This document shows positions 28,046 through 37,252 of a DNA stretch of 64,000 nucleotides, piece by piece. Source of the DNA: [Mycobacterium] vasticus (GTDB lineage Bacteria > Actinomycetota > Actinomycetes > Mycobacteriales > Mycobacteriaceae); the NCBI RefSeq assembly GCF_020181595.1, contig NZ_CP084028.1, positions 3,959,951 to 4,023,950 of the forward strand, given 5' to 3'. The notes under the pieces are model-generated. The model ran no database searches and had not been told where the DNA came from. It was given only the letters and a program-made list of their open reading frames with translations. A program made the position numbers and the translations under genes. Positions within the stretch are counted from its first letter, which is position 1. Each line of letters begins with the position of its first letter.

Positions 28046-30394
28046 GTGGGTCTTGAGGAGAGCTTCGACGAGGCCGTCGAAGAGGGGGTTGCCCAGGACT
28101 CGCCCGCCGAGCGCACCGATCTGCTGAAGGTTCCCACCAGCGCCTCGCGGCGGGTGCGGGCTCGCATCGCCCGCCGGATCACCGCCCAGCGCGGTGCGTT
28201 CAGCCCGGTGCTGGAGCCGCTGGTCGCGGTGCACCGGGAGTTCTACCCGAAGGCGAACCTGGCGCTGCTGCAACGTGCCTACGAGGTCGCCGAACAGCGG
28301 CACGCCAGCCAGCTGCGGCACTCCGGCGACCCCTACATCACCCACCCGGTGGCCGTCGCCACCATCCTGGCGGAGCTGGGCATGGACACCATCACGCTGG
28401 TGGCCGCGCTGTTGCACGACACCGTCGAGGACACCGGCTACACCCTGGAGGGGCTGGGCGCCGAGTTCGGCGACGAGGTCGCCCACCTGGTCGACGGGGT
28501 GACCAAGCTGGACAAGGTGGTGCTGGGCACCGCGGCTGAGGCCGAGACCATCCGCAAGATGGTCATCGCCATGGCGCGTGACCCAAGGGTGCTGGTGATC
28601 AAGGTCGCCGACCGGCTGCACAACATGCGCACCATCCGATTCCTGGCGCCGGAGAAGCAGACGCGCAAAGCCCAGGAGACGCTGGAAGTCATTGCGCCGC
28701 TGGCGCATCGGCTGGGTATGGCCACCGTCAAGTGGGAGCTCGAGGATCTGTCGTTTGCGATCCTGCACCCGAAGAAGTACGAGGAGATCGTTCGGCTGGT
28801 GGCCGACCGTGCGCCGTCGCGGGACACCTACCTGGCCAAGGTGCGCGCCGAGATCGTCAATACGCTGGCGAAGTCGAAGATCACCGCGACCGTCGAGGGC
28901 CGGCCCAAGCACTATTGGTCGATCTACCAGAAGATGATCGTGCGGGGCCGCGACTTCGACGACATCTACGACCTGGTGGGGCTGCGGATCCTGTGCGATG
29001 AGATCCGGGACTGCTACGCCGCGGTCGGCGTGGTGCACTCTCTGTGGCAGCCGATGGCCGGCCGGTTCAAGGACTACATCGCCCAACCGCGCTACGGGGT
29101 CTACCAGTCGCTGCACACCACGGTGATCGGTCCGGAGGGCAAGCCGCTGGAGATCCAGATCCGCACCCGCGAGATGCACCGCACCGCCGAATACGGCATC
29201 GCCGCGCACTGGCGTTACAAAGAGTCCAAGGGCCGCAACGGCGTTCCGCAGTCGGGCACCCCCACCGAGATCGACGACATGGCCTGGATGCGTCAGCTGC
29301 TGGACTGGCAGCGGGAGGCCGCCGACCCGGGGGAGTTCCTCGAATCCCTGCGCTATGACCTGGCGGTCAAAGAGATCTTCGTGTTCACCCCCAAGGGCGA
29401 TGTGATCACCCTGCCCACCGGTTCGACGCCGGTCGACTTCGCCTACGCGGTGCACACCGAGGTCGGACACCGCTGTATCGGTGCCCGGGTCAACGGCCGG
29501 CTGGTGGCGCTGGAGCGCAAGCTCGAAAACGGGGAAGTGGTGGAGGTTTTCACCTCCAAGGCCCAGAACGCCGGGCCGTCACGGGACTGGTCTCAGTTCG
29601 TGGTGTCGCCGCGGGCCAAAGCCAAAATCCGGCAGTGGTTCGCCAAGGAACGCCGCGAGGAGGCACTGGAGTCGGGCAAGGACGCCATCGCCCGCGAGGT
29701 GCGCCGGGTGGGGCTGCCGCTGCAGCGCCTGGTCAACGGTGAGTCGATGGCCGCCGTCGCCCGTGAACTGCACTACACCGACGTCTCGGCGCTCTACACC
29801 GCGGTCGGTGAGAACCACATCTCCGCACACCACGCCGTGCAGCGGCTGGTCGCGCAGCTCGGCGGGGTGGACCAGGCCGAGGAGGACTTGGCCGAGCGCT
29901 CCACACCGCTGACCATCCCGCGCCGCGAACGCCACACCGATGACGTCGGCGTCGCGGTACCCGGCGCGACGGGCGTGCTGACCAAGCTGGCCAAGTGCTG
30001 CACCCCGGTTCCGGGCGACAAGATCATGGGCTTCGTCACCCGCGGTGGCGGGGTGAGCGTGCACCGGACCGACTGCACCAACGCCGACTCACTGCGGGAC
30101 CACGCCGAGCGGATCATCGAGGTCAAGTGGGCGCCGTCGCCGTCGTCGGTGTTCCTGGTGGCCATCCAGGTCGAGGCCCTCGACCGGCACCGGCTGCTCT
30201 CGGACGTCACCAAGGTGCTCGCCGATGAGAAGGTCAACATCCTGTCGGCGTCGGTCACCACGTCGCGCGACCGGGTGGCGATCAGCCGGTTCACCTTCGA
30301 GATGGGCGACCCGAAACACCTGGGCCACCTGCTGAATGTGGTTCGCAACGTCGAGGGTGTCTACGACGTCTACCGGGTGACGTCGGCCGCCTGA
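28046..30394 (+). CDS. relA: Bifunctional (p)ppGpp synthetase/hydrolase Rel
   Basis: This ~782-residue stringent-response enzyme has an N-terminal HD hydrolase domain (HD at 124-125 in HDTVED), then the synthetase domain around residues 270-400 with KGRDFDDI-type and [11 protein letters not shown] motifs. TGS ([19 protein letters not shown]), a helical/zinc-finger region (CCTPVPGD) and a C-terminal ACT domain follow. It makes pppGpp/ppGpp from ATP and GTP/GDP on starved ribosomes and also degrades it. The GTG at 28046 has GGAGGTG (28033-28039) as ribosome site at good spacing; an in-frame GTG at 28037 would overlap that site and is less likely. No frameshift or lost active-site motif is seen. 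Confidence 0.96.
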   Translation: MGLEESFDEAVEEGVAQDSPAERTDLLKVPTSASRRVRARIARRITAQRGAFSPVLEPLVAVHREFYPKANLALLQRAYEVAEQRHASQLRHSGDPYITHPVAVATILAELGMDTITLVAALLHDTVEDTGYTLEGLGAEFGDEVAHLVDGVTKLDKVVLGTAAEAETIRKMVIAMARDPRVLVIKVADRLHNMRTIRFLAPEKQTRKAQETLEVIAPLAHRLGMATVKWELEDLSFAILHPKKYEEIVRLVADRAPSRDTYLAKVRAEIVNTLAKSKITATVEGRPKHYWSIYQKMIVRGRDFDDIYDLVGLRILCDEIRDCYAAVGVVHSLWQPMAGRFKDYIAQPRYGVYQSLHTTVIGPEGKPLEIQIRTREMHRTAEYGIAAHWRYKESKGRNGVPQSGTPTEIDDMAWMRQLLDWQREAADPGEFLESLRYDLAVKEIFVFTPKGDVITLPTGSTPVDFAYAVHTEVGHRCIGARVNGRLVALERKLENGEVVEVFTSKAQNAGPSRDWSQFVVSPRAKAKIRQWFAKERREEALESGKDAIAREVRRVGLPLQRLVNGESMAAVARELHYTDVSALYTAVGENHISAHHAVQRLVAQLGGVDQAEEDLAERSTPLTIPRRERHTDDVGVAVPGATGVLTKLAKCCTPVPGDKIMGFVTRGGGVSVHRTDCTNADSLRDHAERIIEVKWAPSPSSVFLVAIQVEALDRHRLLSDVTKVLADEKVNILSASVTTSRDRVAISRFTFEMGDPKHLGHLLNVVRNVEGVYDVYRVTSAA

Positions 30395-30404
30395 GCCGGC
30401 GAGC

Positions 30405-31994
30405 TCAGCGGGCCGGTGTGAAGCTGTCCGGGTCGGCGAACGCCCAGTCGGCTTCCCAGGAGTCGGGACGTTCGGCCAGCAGTTGGCCCGGCCGCAGCCA
30501 TTCGTAGATCTCGGCGTAGGTCCGCACGATCGACGGTGAGACCCGCTTGCGCAGCATGTGCGGGTTGAGCTGCTCGGGCCGGTGGGCGCCCAGCGAGGCG
30601 ATCATCTGCATCGCCTGGTGAACTGTGGCGGCCTGATAGCGCTGCACCCGCACACTCTTGTCGGCGACGTTGAGGGCGCGGGCTCGCCGCGGATCCTGGG
30701 TGGCCACGCCGGTGGGGCAGGTGTTGGTGTGGCAGCGCTGCGCCTGGATGCAGCCGATCGCCATCATCATCGCCCGCGCCGAATTGGTGTAGTCCGCACC
30801 CTGGATCAGGCGTTTGACGACGTCGGTGGCTCCGGCGACCTTGCCACTTGCGCCCAGTCTGATCTTGTCGCGCAGACCCATTCCGACCAGCACGTTGTGT
30901 ACGGTCATCAGGCCGTCGGTGAGCGGCATGCCGACGTGGTCCTCGTATTCCAGTGGTGCAGCGGCTGTTCCGCCTTCGGCGCCGTCGACGATGATGAAGT
31001 CGGGCGCGGTTCCCTCATCGACCATCGCCTTGCAGATCGCCAGCACGTCGGTGCGGGTGCCGACACACAGTTTGAATCCGGTGGGCTTGCCGCCGGCCAG
31101 TTCACGCATCTGCGCGATGAACCGGACCAACTCCCGGGGGGTGGAGAAGGCCGAGTGGGCGGCGGGGCTGACGCACTTGCGATGTGCGGGAACACCGCGG
31201 TAGCGGGCGATCTCCTCGCTGACCTTGGCGGCCGGAAGCACACCGCCCAGACCGGGTTTGGCGCCCTGACTCAGTTTCAGTGACACGCATTTGACGTTGG
31301 GATGCGCTGCCTTGTCGGCGAACTGCGCGGGGTCGAAACGACCGTCGGCGGAGCGGGCCCCGAAGTACCCCGAGCCGATCTCCCACACCAGATCACCCCC
31401 GTGCTCGGTGTGATACGGGGTCAGGCCGCCTTCACCGGTGTCGTGGGCGAAACCGCCCAGCGCGGCCCCCTTGTTCAGGGCCAGGATCGCGTTGCTGGAC
31501 AGCGCCCCGAAGCTCATCGCTGAAACATTCAGCAGCGCCATCGAATACGGCTGCTTGCAGTCCGGACCGCCCACCAGCACCCGAGGCGGGGTGTCGGGCA
31601 CCGGGGCCGGTGCGATCGACTGCGCGAGATGCTCATAGCCGACCGAGTCGATGTCACGTTCGGTGCCGAACGCCTGCTCGGAGTGGGTGCCCTTGGCGCG
31701 CTCGTAGATGATCGTGCGGCGAGACCGATCGTAGGGGCGACCGTCGAAGTTTCGCTCGATAAAGTACTGCTGCAGTTCCGGGCGCAGATCCTCCATCAGG
31801 AACCGCAGGTGACCCAGCACCGGATAGTTGCGCAGCACCGAGTGCCGGGTCTGGAGCAGGTCGTAGATCCCGAGCGCGAACATCAACCCCGCCGGCACGG
31901 CCAGCCACCACCAGGCCGGGTGATCGGCGATGGCGCCGGCCCCGGCGCACATGGCGACGACGCCGAGGGCAGCGATCGCGATGAACCGGTACAT
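30405..31994 (-). CDS. FMN-binding glutamate synthase-family protein (membrane-anchored GltB-type domain)
   Basis: This 529-residue protein has two membrane helices at the N-terminus (~5-22 and 30-48) and a large C-terminal FMN/iron-sulfur domain related to the synthase part of glutamate synthase. IIVDGAEGGTAAAPLEYEDH is the FMN-binding core, and GCIQAQRCHTNTCPTGVA carries the 3Fe-4S cysteines. Such stand-alone proteins lack the glutaminase and FAD domains, and their reaction is not established. It follows ppiB by 3 bases on the same strand, so they form an operon. It appears to be an insertion relative to the M. tuberculosis order. Confidence 0.85.
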   Translation of the reverse strand: MYRFIAIAALGVVAMCAGAGAIADHPAWWWLAVPAGLMFALGIYDLLQTRHSVLRNYPVLGHLRFLMEDLRPELQQYFIERNFDGRPYDRSRRTIIYERAKGTHSEQAFGTERDIDSVGYEHLAQSIAPAPVPDTPPRVLVGGPDCKQPYSMALLNVSAMSFGALSSNAILALNKGAALGGFAHDTGEGGLTPYHTEHGGDLVWEIGSGYFGARSADGRFDPAQFADKAAHPNVKCVSLKLSQGAKPGLGGVLPAAKVSEEIARYRGVPAHRKCVSPAAHSAFSTPRELVRFIAQMRELAGGKPTGFKLCVGTRTDVLAICKAMVDEGTAPDFIIVDGAEGGTAAAPLEYEDHVGMPLTDGLMTVHNVLVGMGLRDKIRLGASGKVAGATDVVKRLIQGADYTNSARAMMMAIGCIQAQRCHTNTCPTGVATQDPRRARALNVADKSVRVQRYQAATVHQAMQMIASLGAHRPEQLNPHMLRKRVSPSIVRTYAEIYEWLRPGQLLAERPDSWEADWAFADPDSFTPAR

Positions 31995-31997
31995 GCG

Positions 31998-32888
31998 CTA
32001 GTCGGAGCGAACCGACTTGATCGTCACCTTGGTTACCGGCGCGCCGTCGGTGCCACCGCCCTTGACGCCTGCCTCGGCGATCTTGTCCAGGGTGTCCAGG
32101 CCGTCCTTCTGGATGGTGCCGAACACCGTGTACTGCGGCGGCAGCATCGAGTCCTTGTACACCAGGAAGAATTGGCTGCCGTTGGTGCCGGGCCCGGCGT
32201 TGGCCATCGCCAGCGTGCCGCGCGGGTAGGTCACCGGCTGCTGGGAGCCCAGGTCGTCGGCGGCGTACTGGTCGGTGGGGTATTCGTTGGCGAACTGGTA
32301 GCCGGGGCCGCCGGTGCCGTCGCCGGTCGGGTCGCCGCACTGCAGCACGCTCAGCGACGGTGACGTGGTCAAGCGGTGGCACTGGGTGTCGTTGAAGTAG
32401 TCCTTGTTGCCCAGGCTGATGAAACTGTTCACGGTGCAAGGGGATTGGGCGTTGTTCAGGATCAATCCGATGGGACCCTGATCGGTCAGCATCGACACGC
32501 TGACCTCCGCCGGCTCGGTGGGCACCTTCCCGGAGCGGGGCGGCTCGACCTTCTTGCTCGCCGGCTGCCGCGATGTCGGGTACTGGCAGTTGGAGCCAAG
32601 GGTGGACGATGCGGTGAACTTCGGCAGCTCACCGGCTATCCCGGCCGGCTTCTTGGGGGCCTCGCCCGCCGCCGAGCTCTGCGAGGTGTCCGGCTTACCG
32701 GCGTTGATGTTGCCGGAGCCGCTGTCGTGCAGCACCGTGAACACCACGCCGACGATCAGCGCCACCGCCACCACCGCGCCGGCGATCACCAGTACCAGGC
32801 GCTGCTTGCGCGCCGCCGCAGCCCGCTGCTCCATCTGCTGGTCCAACTTGCGCTTGGCGTTGGCGCGCCGTTCTGAGTTCGTGGACAC
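31998..32888 (-). CDS. ppiB: Membrane-anchored peptidyl-prolyl isomerase PpiB (cyclophilin)
   Basis: This 296-residue protein has a basic cytosolic N-terminus (~1-27), a single membrane helix (LVLVIAGAVVAVALIVGVVF), a linker and a C-terminal cyclophilin domain (~125-296). The domain includes SQFFLVYKDS and GTLAMANAGP, the residues normally lining the proline-binding pocket. It accelerates folding of exported proteins outside the membrane. GTG at 32888 is chosen because GGGAGGTAG lies 8 bases upstream and the frame matches the mycobacterial family; the longer open frame is spurious. It is divergent from the glyoxalase-like gene. Confidence 0.93.
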   Translation of the reverse strand: MSTNSERRANAKRKLDQQMEQRAAAARKQRLVLVIAGAVVAVALIVGVVFTVLHDSGSGNINAGKPDTSQSSAAGEAPKKPAGIAGELPKFTASSTLGSNCQYPTSRQPASKKVEPPRSGKVPTEPAEVSVSMLTDQGPIGLILNNAQSPCTVNSFISLGNKDYFNDTQCHRLTTSPSLSVLQCGDPTGDGTGGPGYQFANEYPTDQYAADDLGSQQPVTYPRGTLAMANAGPGTNGSQFFLVYKDSMLPPQYTVFGTIQKDGLDTLDKIAEAGVKGGGTDGAPVTKVTIKSVRSD

Positions 32889-32999
32889 CGCGGGTCTACC
32901 TCCCTGGCTTGCTGGGTGAATCGGGTCCCAAGTCTGCCAGAGCCCACCCACGCCGCCCGCGTCCCCGCCGCCTGGGCGCGCAATGGGAAACTGGTCGAT

Positions 33000-33677
33000 G
33001 TGTTGGTCACCGGATTCCCCGCGGGAATGCTGGCGTGTAACTGCTACGTGCTGGCGCCGCGGCAGGGCGCGGACGCGATCGTCGTCGACCCCGGCCAGCG
33101 GGCGATGACCCAGCTGCGGCGCGTCCTCGACGAGAACCGGCTCACGCCCTCGGCGGTGCTGCTCACCCACGGCCACATCGACCACATCTGGTCGGCGCAG
33201 AAGGTCTCCGACACCTATGGCTGCCCCACCTACATCCATCCCGCCGACCGCTACATGCTCACCGACCCGCTGCGGTCGTTTGCCACCATGCCCGGCCAGG
33301 CGCTGTTCGGGGTGCTGAGCAAGCTGATGTTCGCCGAGCCCAAGCAGCTGATCGAGCTCGACCGCGACGGGGACAAGATCGGCCTGGGCGACACCACCGT
33401 CACCGTCGACCACACCCCCGGGCACACCCGCGGGTCGGTGGTGTTCCGGGTGGAAGGCGACGCGAAAGAGGTGGTGTTCAGCGGGGACACCCTGTTCCAG
33501 AACTCGGTCGGCCGCACCGACCTGCCCGGCGGCAGCGGCCGTGACCTGATGAACTCGATCGTCGACAAACTACTGGTCCTGCACGACGGATGCGTGGTGC
33601 TGCCCGGCCACGGTCCGAAGACCACCATCGGCGCCGAGCGCCGCAGCAACCCGTTCCTGGAAGGGCTGAGTGCGTGA
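33000..33677 (+). CDS. Metallo-beta-lactamase-fold hydrolase, glyoxalase II-like
   Basis: This 225-residue protein has the metal-binding H57-G-H59-I-D61-H62 motif, the further His in [10 protein letters not shown], the bridging Asp in [10 protein letters not shown] and the terminal His in LPGHGPKT. That is a complete metallo-beta-lactamase set. Glyoxalase II-type enzymes hydrolyse S-lactoylglutathione or, in mycobacteria without glutathione, perhaps mycothiol thioesters (inference). The GTG at 33000 is placed by alignment with the recalled M. tuberculosis N-terminus; an upstream ATG at 32916 is possible. hisS overlaps its stop. Confidence 0.88.
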   Translation: MLVTGFPAGMLACNCYVLAPRQGADAIVVDPGQRAMTQLRRVLDENRLTPSAVLLTHGHIDHIWSAQKVSDTYGCPTYIHPADRYMLTDPLRSFATMPGQALFGVLSKLMFAEPKQLIELDRDGDKIGLGDTTVTVDHTPGHTRGSVVFRVEGDAKEVVFSGDTLFQNSVGRTDLPGGSGRDLMNSIVDKLLVLHDGCVVLPGHGPKTTIGAERRSNPFLEGLSA

Positions 33678-34936
33678 GTACCTTTGCCGCACCCAAAGGG
33701 GTGCCCGACTATGTGCCGCCGGCCTCGGCCGGTTTCGTCGCGGTGCGCGACGGCCTGTTGGCCGCTGCCCGCCGTGCCGGCTACGGCGACATCGAGCTGC
33801 CGATCTTCGAGGACACCGCGTTGTTCGCCCGCGGGGTGGGCGAGTCCACCGACGTGGTCTCCAAAGAGATGTACACCTTCGCCGACCGCGGTGACCGCTC
33901 GGTGACGCTGCGGCCCGAGGGAACCGCCGGGGTGATGCGCGCGGTGATCGAGCACGGCCTGGACCGGGGTCAGCTGCCGGCCAAGCTCTGCTACTCGGGG
34001 CCGTTCTTCCGCTATGAGCGCCCGCAGGCCGGCCGGTACCGGCAGCTGCAGCAGGTCGGTGTGGAAGCCATCGGAGTCGACGACCCGGCGCTGGACGCCG
34101 AGGTGATCGCCGTGGCCGACGCCGGTTTCCGCTCGCTGGGGCTGGACGGCTTCCGGCTGGAGATCACCTCCCTGGGTGACGACACCTGCCGGCCGGCGTA
34201 TCGAGAGTTGTTGCAGCAGTTCCTGTTCGGCCTGGACCTCGACGAGGAGACGCGACGCCGCGCCGAGATCAACCCGCTGCGGGTCCTCGACGACAAACGC
34301 CCCGAGGTCAAGGCGCTGACCGCCGACGCGCCGCTGATGCTCGATCACCTCTCCGATGCGGCCAAGGCGCATTTCGACACCGTGCTGGCACATCTGGACG
34401 CCCTGGGCGTGCCGTACGCGATCAATCCGCGGATGGTGCGCGGGCTGGACTACTACACCAAGACCACCTTCGAGTTCGTGCACGACGGGCTGGGTGCGCA
34501 GTCGGGCATCGGCGGCGGCGGCCGCTACGACGGCCTGATGCGCCAGCTGGGCGGGCAGGACCTGTCCGGGATCGGGTTCGGGCTCGGGGTGGACCGCACC
34601 CTGTTGGCGCTGGCCGCCGAGGGCAAGTCGGTGGGCGCGACCACCCGGTGCGACGTGTTCGGCGTCCCGCTCGGTGAGGCCGCCAAGCTGCGGCTGGCGG
34701 TGCTGGCCGGGCAGTTGCGGGCCGCCGGGGTGCGGGTGGACCTCGCCTACGGGGATCGCGGGATGAAGGGCGCGATGCGTGCCGCGGACCGTTCCGGGGC
34801 GGTGCTTGCCCTGGTCGCCGGTGACCGCGACGTCGAGGCCGGCACCGTCGGGATCAAGAATCTGGCCACCGGGGAGCAGGTCGACGTCGCTTTCGACGAC
34901 GTTGTCGGTGAGGTCGTGCGCCGAATGTCGCCTTGA
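33674..34936 (+). CDS. hisS: Histidyl-tRNA synthetase
   Basis: This 420-residue class II synthetase has motif 1 near residues 35-60, motif 2 ([20 protein letters not shown]) at ~107-126, and the histidine-binding region [13 protein letters not shown] plus GGGGRYDGL. Motif 3 is [12 protein letters not shown] around residue 300. The C-terminal ~90 residues form the anticodon-binding domain. The GTG at 33674 overlaps the preceding stop (GTGA). Its last codons overlap the outer arm of a nested inverted repeat described separately. Confidence 0.97.
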   Translation: MSTFAAPKGVPDYVPPASAGFVAVRDGLLAAARRAGYGDIELPIFEDTALFARGVGESTDVVSKEMYTFADRGDRSVTLRPEGTAGVMRAVIEHGLDRGQLPAKLCYSGPFFRYERPQAGRYRQLQQVGVEAIGVDDPALDAEVIAVADAGFRSLGLDGFRLEITSLGDDTCRPAYRELLQQFLFGLDLDEETRRRAEINPLRVLDDKRPEVKALTADAPLMLDHLSDAAKAHFDTVLAHLDALGVPYAINPRMVRGLDYYTKTTFEFVHDGLGAQSGIGGGGRYDGLMRQLGGQDLSGIGFGLGVDRTLLALAAEGKSVGATTRCDVFGVPLGEAAKLRLAVLAGQLRAAGVRVDLAYGDRGMKGAMRAADRSGAVLALVAGDRDVEAGTVGIKNLATGEQVDVAFDDVVGEVVRRMSP

Positions 34937-34981
34937 TGCACGGTCGTGCACAGACCACCTGACAAAACCCGACATTCGGCG
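34919..34981 (+). terminator. Nested inverted repeat at the 3' end of hisS
   Basis: Outer arms CGCCGAATGTCG (34919-34930) and CGACATTCGGCG (34970-34981) are perfectly complementary over 12 bases. Inside the 39-base loop is a 14-base palindrome, TGCACG-GT-CGTGCA (34937-34950). The structure starts within the last hisS codons and ends just ahead of the next gene's -10. It may act as a hisS terminator, a regulatory element, or both. Confidence 0.5.
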
Positions 34982-35003
34982 GCCTCCGGTAGCGTGGCTC
35001 GGT

Positions 35004-35534
35004 ATGACGACGATGCGAAACGTGACAGTCAGGTTCGGGGCGGCGCTGGCGCTGGCGGTCGCCGGAGTTGTGGCCAGCCACGCCACATCGTTCGCGGACC
35101 CGGAGCCCACCGCGGAGTCCCCGGCGCCGAGCACGACGGAATCGGCACCGGAAACTGCGAAGGAGACTCCGGAGGAGACCGCGAAAGAGACCCCGAAGAA
35201 GAGCCCGACCGGCGGCCACGAGGTCACCTACACCATCACCGCCACCAGCGACCTGACCGGCAACATCTCCTACATCAAGTCCGACCCGCCGAGCATGGCG
35301 GCCTACAACGCCAACGCCACGGAGTACCTGGAGACCGTGCACGCCCCGATCAGCGGGGGACAGCCGCTGGTGTACACCACCACGCTGGCCGACCCCGGGC
35401 AGTGGGCGCTGGTCACCGCCAGCGGGGGCCTGCGGATCAACCCCGAGTTCCACTGCGAGATCGCCGTCGACGGCGAGGTGGTGGTGTCCCAGCAGGGTGG
35501 CAGCGGCGTGAGCTGCTCGACCCGCCCCTGGTGA
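35004..35534 (+). CDS. Secreted MmpS-like protein
   Basis: This 176-residue protein has a signal peptide (cleavage near SFA, ~residue 31) and a low-complexity Glu/Thr/Pro linker (~32-72). The C-terminal all-beta domain includes VTYTITATSDLTGNISYIKS, WALVTASGGLRINPEF and CEIAVDGEVVVSQQGGSGV, with two cysteines. The domain is like that of MmpS accessory proteins, but no MmpL is adjacent; it probably corresponds to Rv2576c (recalled). It may stabilise an envelope complex. TAGCGT (34990-34995) 8 bases before the ATG and the absence of an SD suggest leaderless translation. Confidence 0.75.
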   Translation: MTTMRNVTVRFGAALALAVAGVVASHATSFADPEPTAESPAPSTTESAPETAKETPEETAKETPKKSPTGGHEVTYTITATSDLTGNISYIKSDPPSMAAYNANATEYLETVHAPISGGQPLVYTTTLADPGQWALVTASGGLRINPEFHCEIAVDGEVVVSQQGGSGVSCSTRPW

Positions 35535-35535
35535 A

Positions 35536-35877
35536 TCAGCCGGCGAACACGTACACCCAGGCTCGCGCGCCGGAGCGCAGCGGCACCGAGATCCGCCGGT
35601 AGGCGTCGACTTCGTAGTCGTCGGCGGCCGCCAGCTCGGCGGGGCTGATCGCGAACACCGTGCCGGGGACGCAGGCGTCGGGCGCCGTCGACGGGAGCAG
35701 GATCGGATGACGGTCGCTGCCGCTGACGGCCACCACGTGTGGATCGGTGATCGTCACGTAATCCAGGTCGAAGCCGACGATCGCGTCGGGGCGGCCGTCT
35801 AGCAGCCGCCCGAAGGTACTGCGCTGCACCTCGGCCAGCTGCAGGGTGCCGTAGGAGAACAGCAACTCGGTGCTCAC
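35536..35877 (-). CDS. Gamma-glutamylcyclotransferase-like (AIG2/GGCT fold) protein
   Basis: This 113-residue protein has the GGCT signature YGTLQ at residues 9-13 and a likely catalytic Glu, E89, in DDYEVDAYRR. Members open gamma-glutamyl peptides to 5-oxoproline or act on related amides; here the substrate is unknown. The GTG start overlaps the stop of the XRE-cupin regulator, so it is cotranslated with it. The module faces a class II aldolase and a DHDPS-family gene, suggesting a role in degrading or modifying a small amide or keto acid (inference). Confidence 0.82.
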   Translation of the reverse strand: MSTELLFSYGTLQLAEVQRSTFGRLLDGRPDAIVGFDLDYVTITDPHVVAVSGSDRHPILLPSTAPDACVPGTVFAISPAELAAADDYEVDAYRRISVPLRSGARAWVYVFAG

Positions 35878-36407
35878 TGAGCGCCACCGGGTTCGCCGCC
35901 TGCGACGACGACCACCTCGGCAGGCTCAGAGCCCACCGCGCGGATGCGGTGGCTGATCGAGGCGTCGAAGTAGGCACTGTCGCCGGTCGCCAGGGTCCAG
36001 GTGACGTCGCCGTATTCCAGTTCCACGGTCCCGGTGTGCACGAATATGAATTCCTGACCGCCATGCAGGGGATGGGCGCCTCGGTTGGTGCGCTCGGTGG
36101 GGCGAACCACGAACGGGGACATCGACTTTCCCAGTATGCTCGCGGCCATCGCCCGGTAGCGCTGTCGATCGGCGCTGCGGTCCGCGGCCCGGTCCACCGT
36201 GATCTTGTCCTCGTCGCCGCGTTCGGAGAACAGTTGCGCCACATCGACGTCCAGGGCCTGCGCGACCTTGATTGCCACCGCGATGGACGGCGTGCTGCGA
36301 CTGCGTTCGATCTTGGACAGATAGCTCTTGGTCAGCCCGGTCCGCTCGGCAAGGCCTTCAAGGGTGAGCCCTCGCTGCTTGCGGACGGCACGCAGCAGTT
36401 CCGTCAT
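35874..36407 (-). CDS. XRE-cupin transcriptional regulator
   Basis: This 177-residue protein has an N-terminal helix-turn-helix (residues ~3-58, with GLTLEGLAERTGLTKSYLSK) and a C-terminal cupin (~95-170; GGQEFIFVHTGTVELEYGDV) that would bind a small effector. Regulators of this design usually control an adjacent catabolic gene set. The start at 36407 is chosen on helix-turn-helix alignment; a TTG/GTG a few codons earlier cannot be excluded. Directly upstream lies a palindromic operator that also covers the -35 of the divergent aldolase gene, so autoregulation and control of that gene are likely. Confidence 0.88.
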   Translation of the reverse strand: MTELLRAVRKQRGLTLEGLAERTGLTKSYLSKIERSRSTPSIAVAIKVAQALDVDVAQLFSERGDEDKITVDRAADRSADRQRYRAMAASILGKSMSPFVVRPTERTNRGAHPLHGGQEFIFVHTGTVELEYGDVTWTLATGDSAYFDASISHRIRAVGSEPAEVVVVAGGEPGGAQ

Positions 36408-36416
36408 CACACCATG

Positions 36417-36451
36417 ATGACACAAGGTGTCATAACCAATACCATGTTGTC
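36417..36451 (+). promoter_or_regulatory. Palindromic operator and leaderless promoter of the aldolase gene
   Basis: ATGACAC-AAG-GTGTCAT (36417-36433) is a perfect palindrome with 7-base arms. Its left part, ATGACA (36417-36422), also serves as a near-consensus -35, with a 17-base spacer to TACCAT (36440-36445, TANNNT). The aldolase ATG follows 6 bases later with no SD. A repressor bound here would block RNA polymerase directly (inference). Confidence 0.75.
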
Positions 36452-37252
36452 ATGGCCGACACCTTCGACGATTCCAAATCCGACCTGATGCAGCGTGCGG
36501 AGCAACACTTCGCGGAGAACTTCATCGAAACCGCGTGGTCCACCCGTCAGAAACTGGCGCTGACCTGCCGGGCCCTGTCCGACCGCGGCCACGACTCGGG
36601 CCTGGCCGGCCAGATCACCGCCCGCGCCGAGGCGCCGGGCACCTACTACACCCAGCGGCTCGGCCTGGGCTTCGACGAGATCACCGAGGACAACCTGTTG
36701 CTCGTCGACGAAGACCTCTGTGTTCTTGCGGACTCGGGGGTGCCGGGGATGGCCAACCCCGCCAACCGATTCCACAGCTGGATCTACCGGGCCCGCCCCG
36801 ATGTGCAGTGCATCGTGCACACCCACCCGTTTCATGTCGCCGCGCTGTCCATGCTGGAGACCCCGCTGGTCGTCTCGCACATGGACACCACGCCGCTCTA
36901 CGACGACTGCGCCTTCCTGCCGCTGTGGCCCGGGGTTCCGGTCGGCAACGAGGAGGGCGAGATGATCTCGGCGGCCATCGGCGACAAGAAGGCCATCCTG
37001 CTGGCGCACCACGGCCAGATCGTGGCCGGCGCCAGCGTGGAGGAGGCGTGCTCGCTGGCTGTGCTGATCGAGCGCGCCGCCGCACTGCAACTGGCCGCCA
37101 TGGCCGCCGGCACCATCAAGGAACTCCCGGAGAAGCTGGCCCGCGAAGCCCACGACTGGACCCTGCTGCCCAACCGCAGCCAGGCCAACTTCGCCTACTA
37201 CGCCCGTCGCGCGTTGGTGAACCACCCCGACGCACTAACCAAGGAGTCATAA
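36452..37252 (+). CDS. Class II aldolase/adducin-family protein
   Basis: This 266-residue protein has the metal-binding histidines of class II aldolases: H123/H125 in HTHPFHV and H186/H187 in AHHGQIV. These coordinate the zinc that stabilises an enediolate. Family members cleave phosphorylated or free sugars such as fuculose or rhamnulose phosphate, or act on ketopantoate-like acids. Which one applies here is not evident. The gene appears leaderless and is followed immediately by the DHDPS-family gene, which has the AAGGAG ribosome site inside this gene's last codons. Confidence 0.85.
   Translation: MADTFDDSKSDLMQRAEQHFAENFIETAWSTRQKLALTCRALSDRGHDSGLAGQITARAEAPGTYYTQRLGLGFDEITEDNLLLVDEDLCVLADSGVPGMANPANRFHSWIYRARPDVQCIVHTHPFHVAALSMLETPLVVSHMDTTPLYDDCAFLPLWPGVPVGNEEGEMISAAIGDKKAILLAHHGQIVAGASVEEACSLAVLIERAAALQLAAMAAGTIKELPEKLAREAHDWTLLPNRSQANFAYYARRALVNHPDALTKES

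Noticed and set aside
30795..31283. Plus-strand open frames opposite the glutamate-synthase-like gene
   Set aside because: Reverse-frame shadows caused by high GC; the minus-strand gene has clear cofactor motifs.
32889..33425. Upstream extension of the ppiB frame
   Set aside because: It overlaps the glyoxalase-like gene on the other strand; GTG 32888 with GGGAGGTAG is clearly better.
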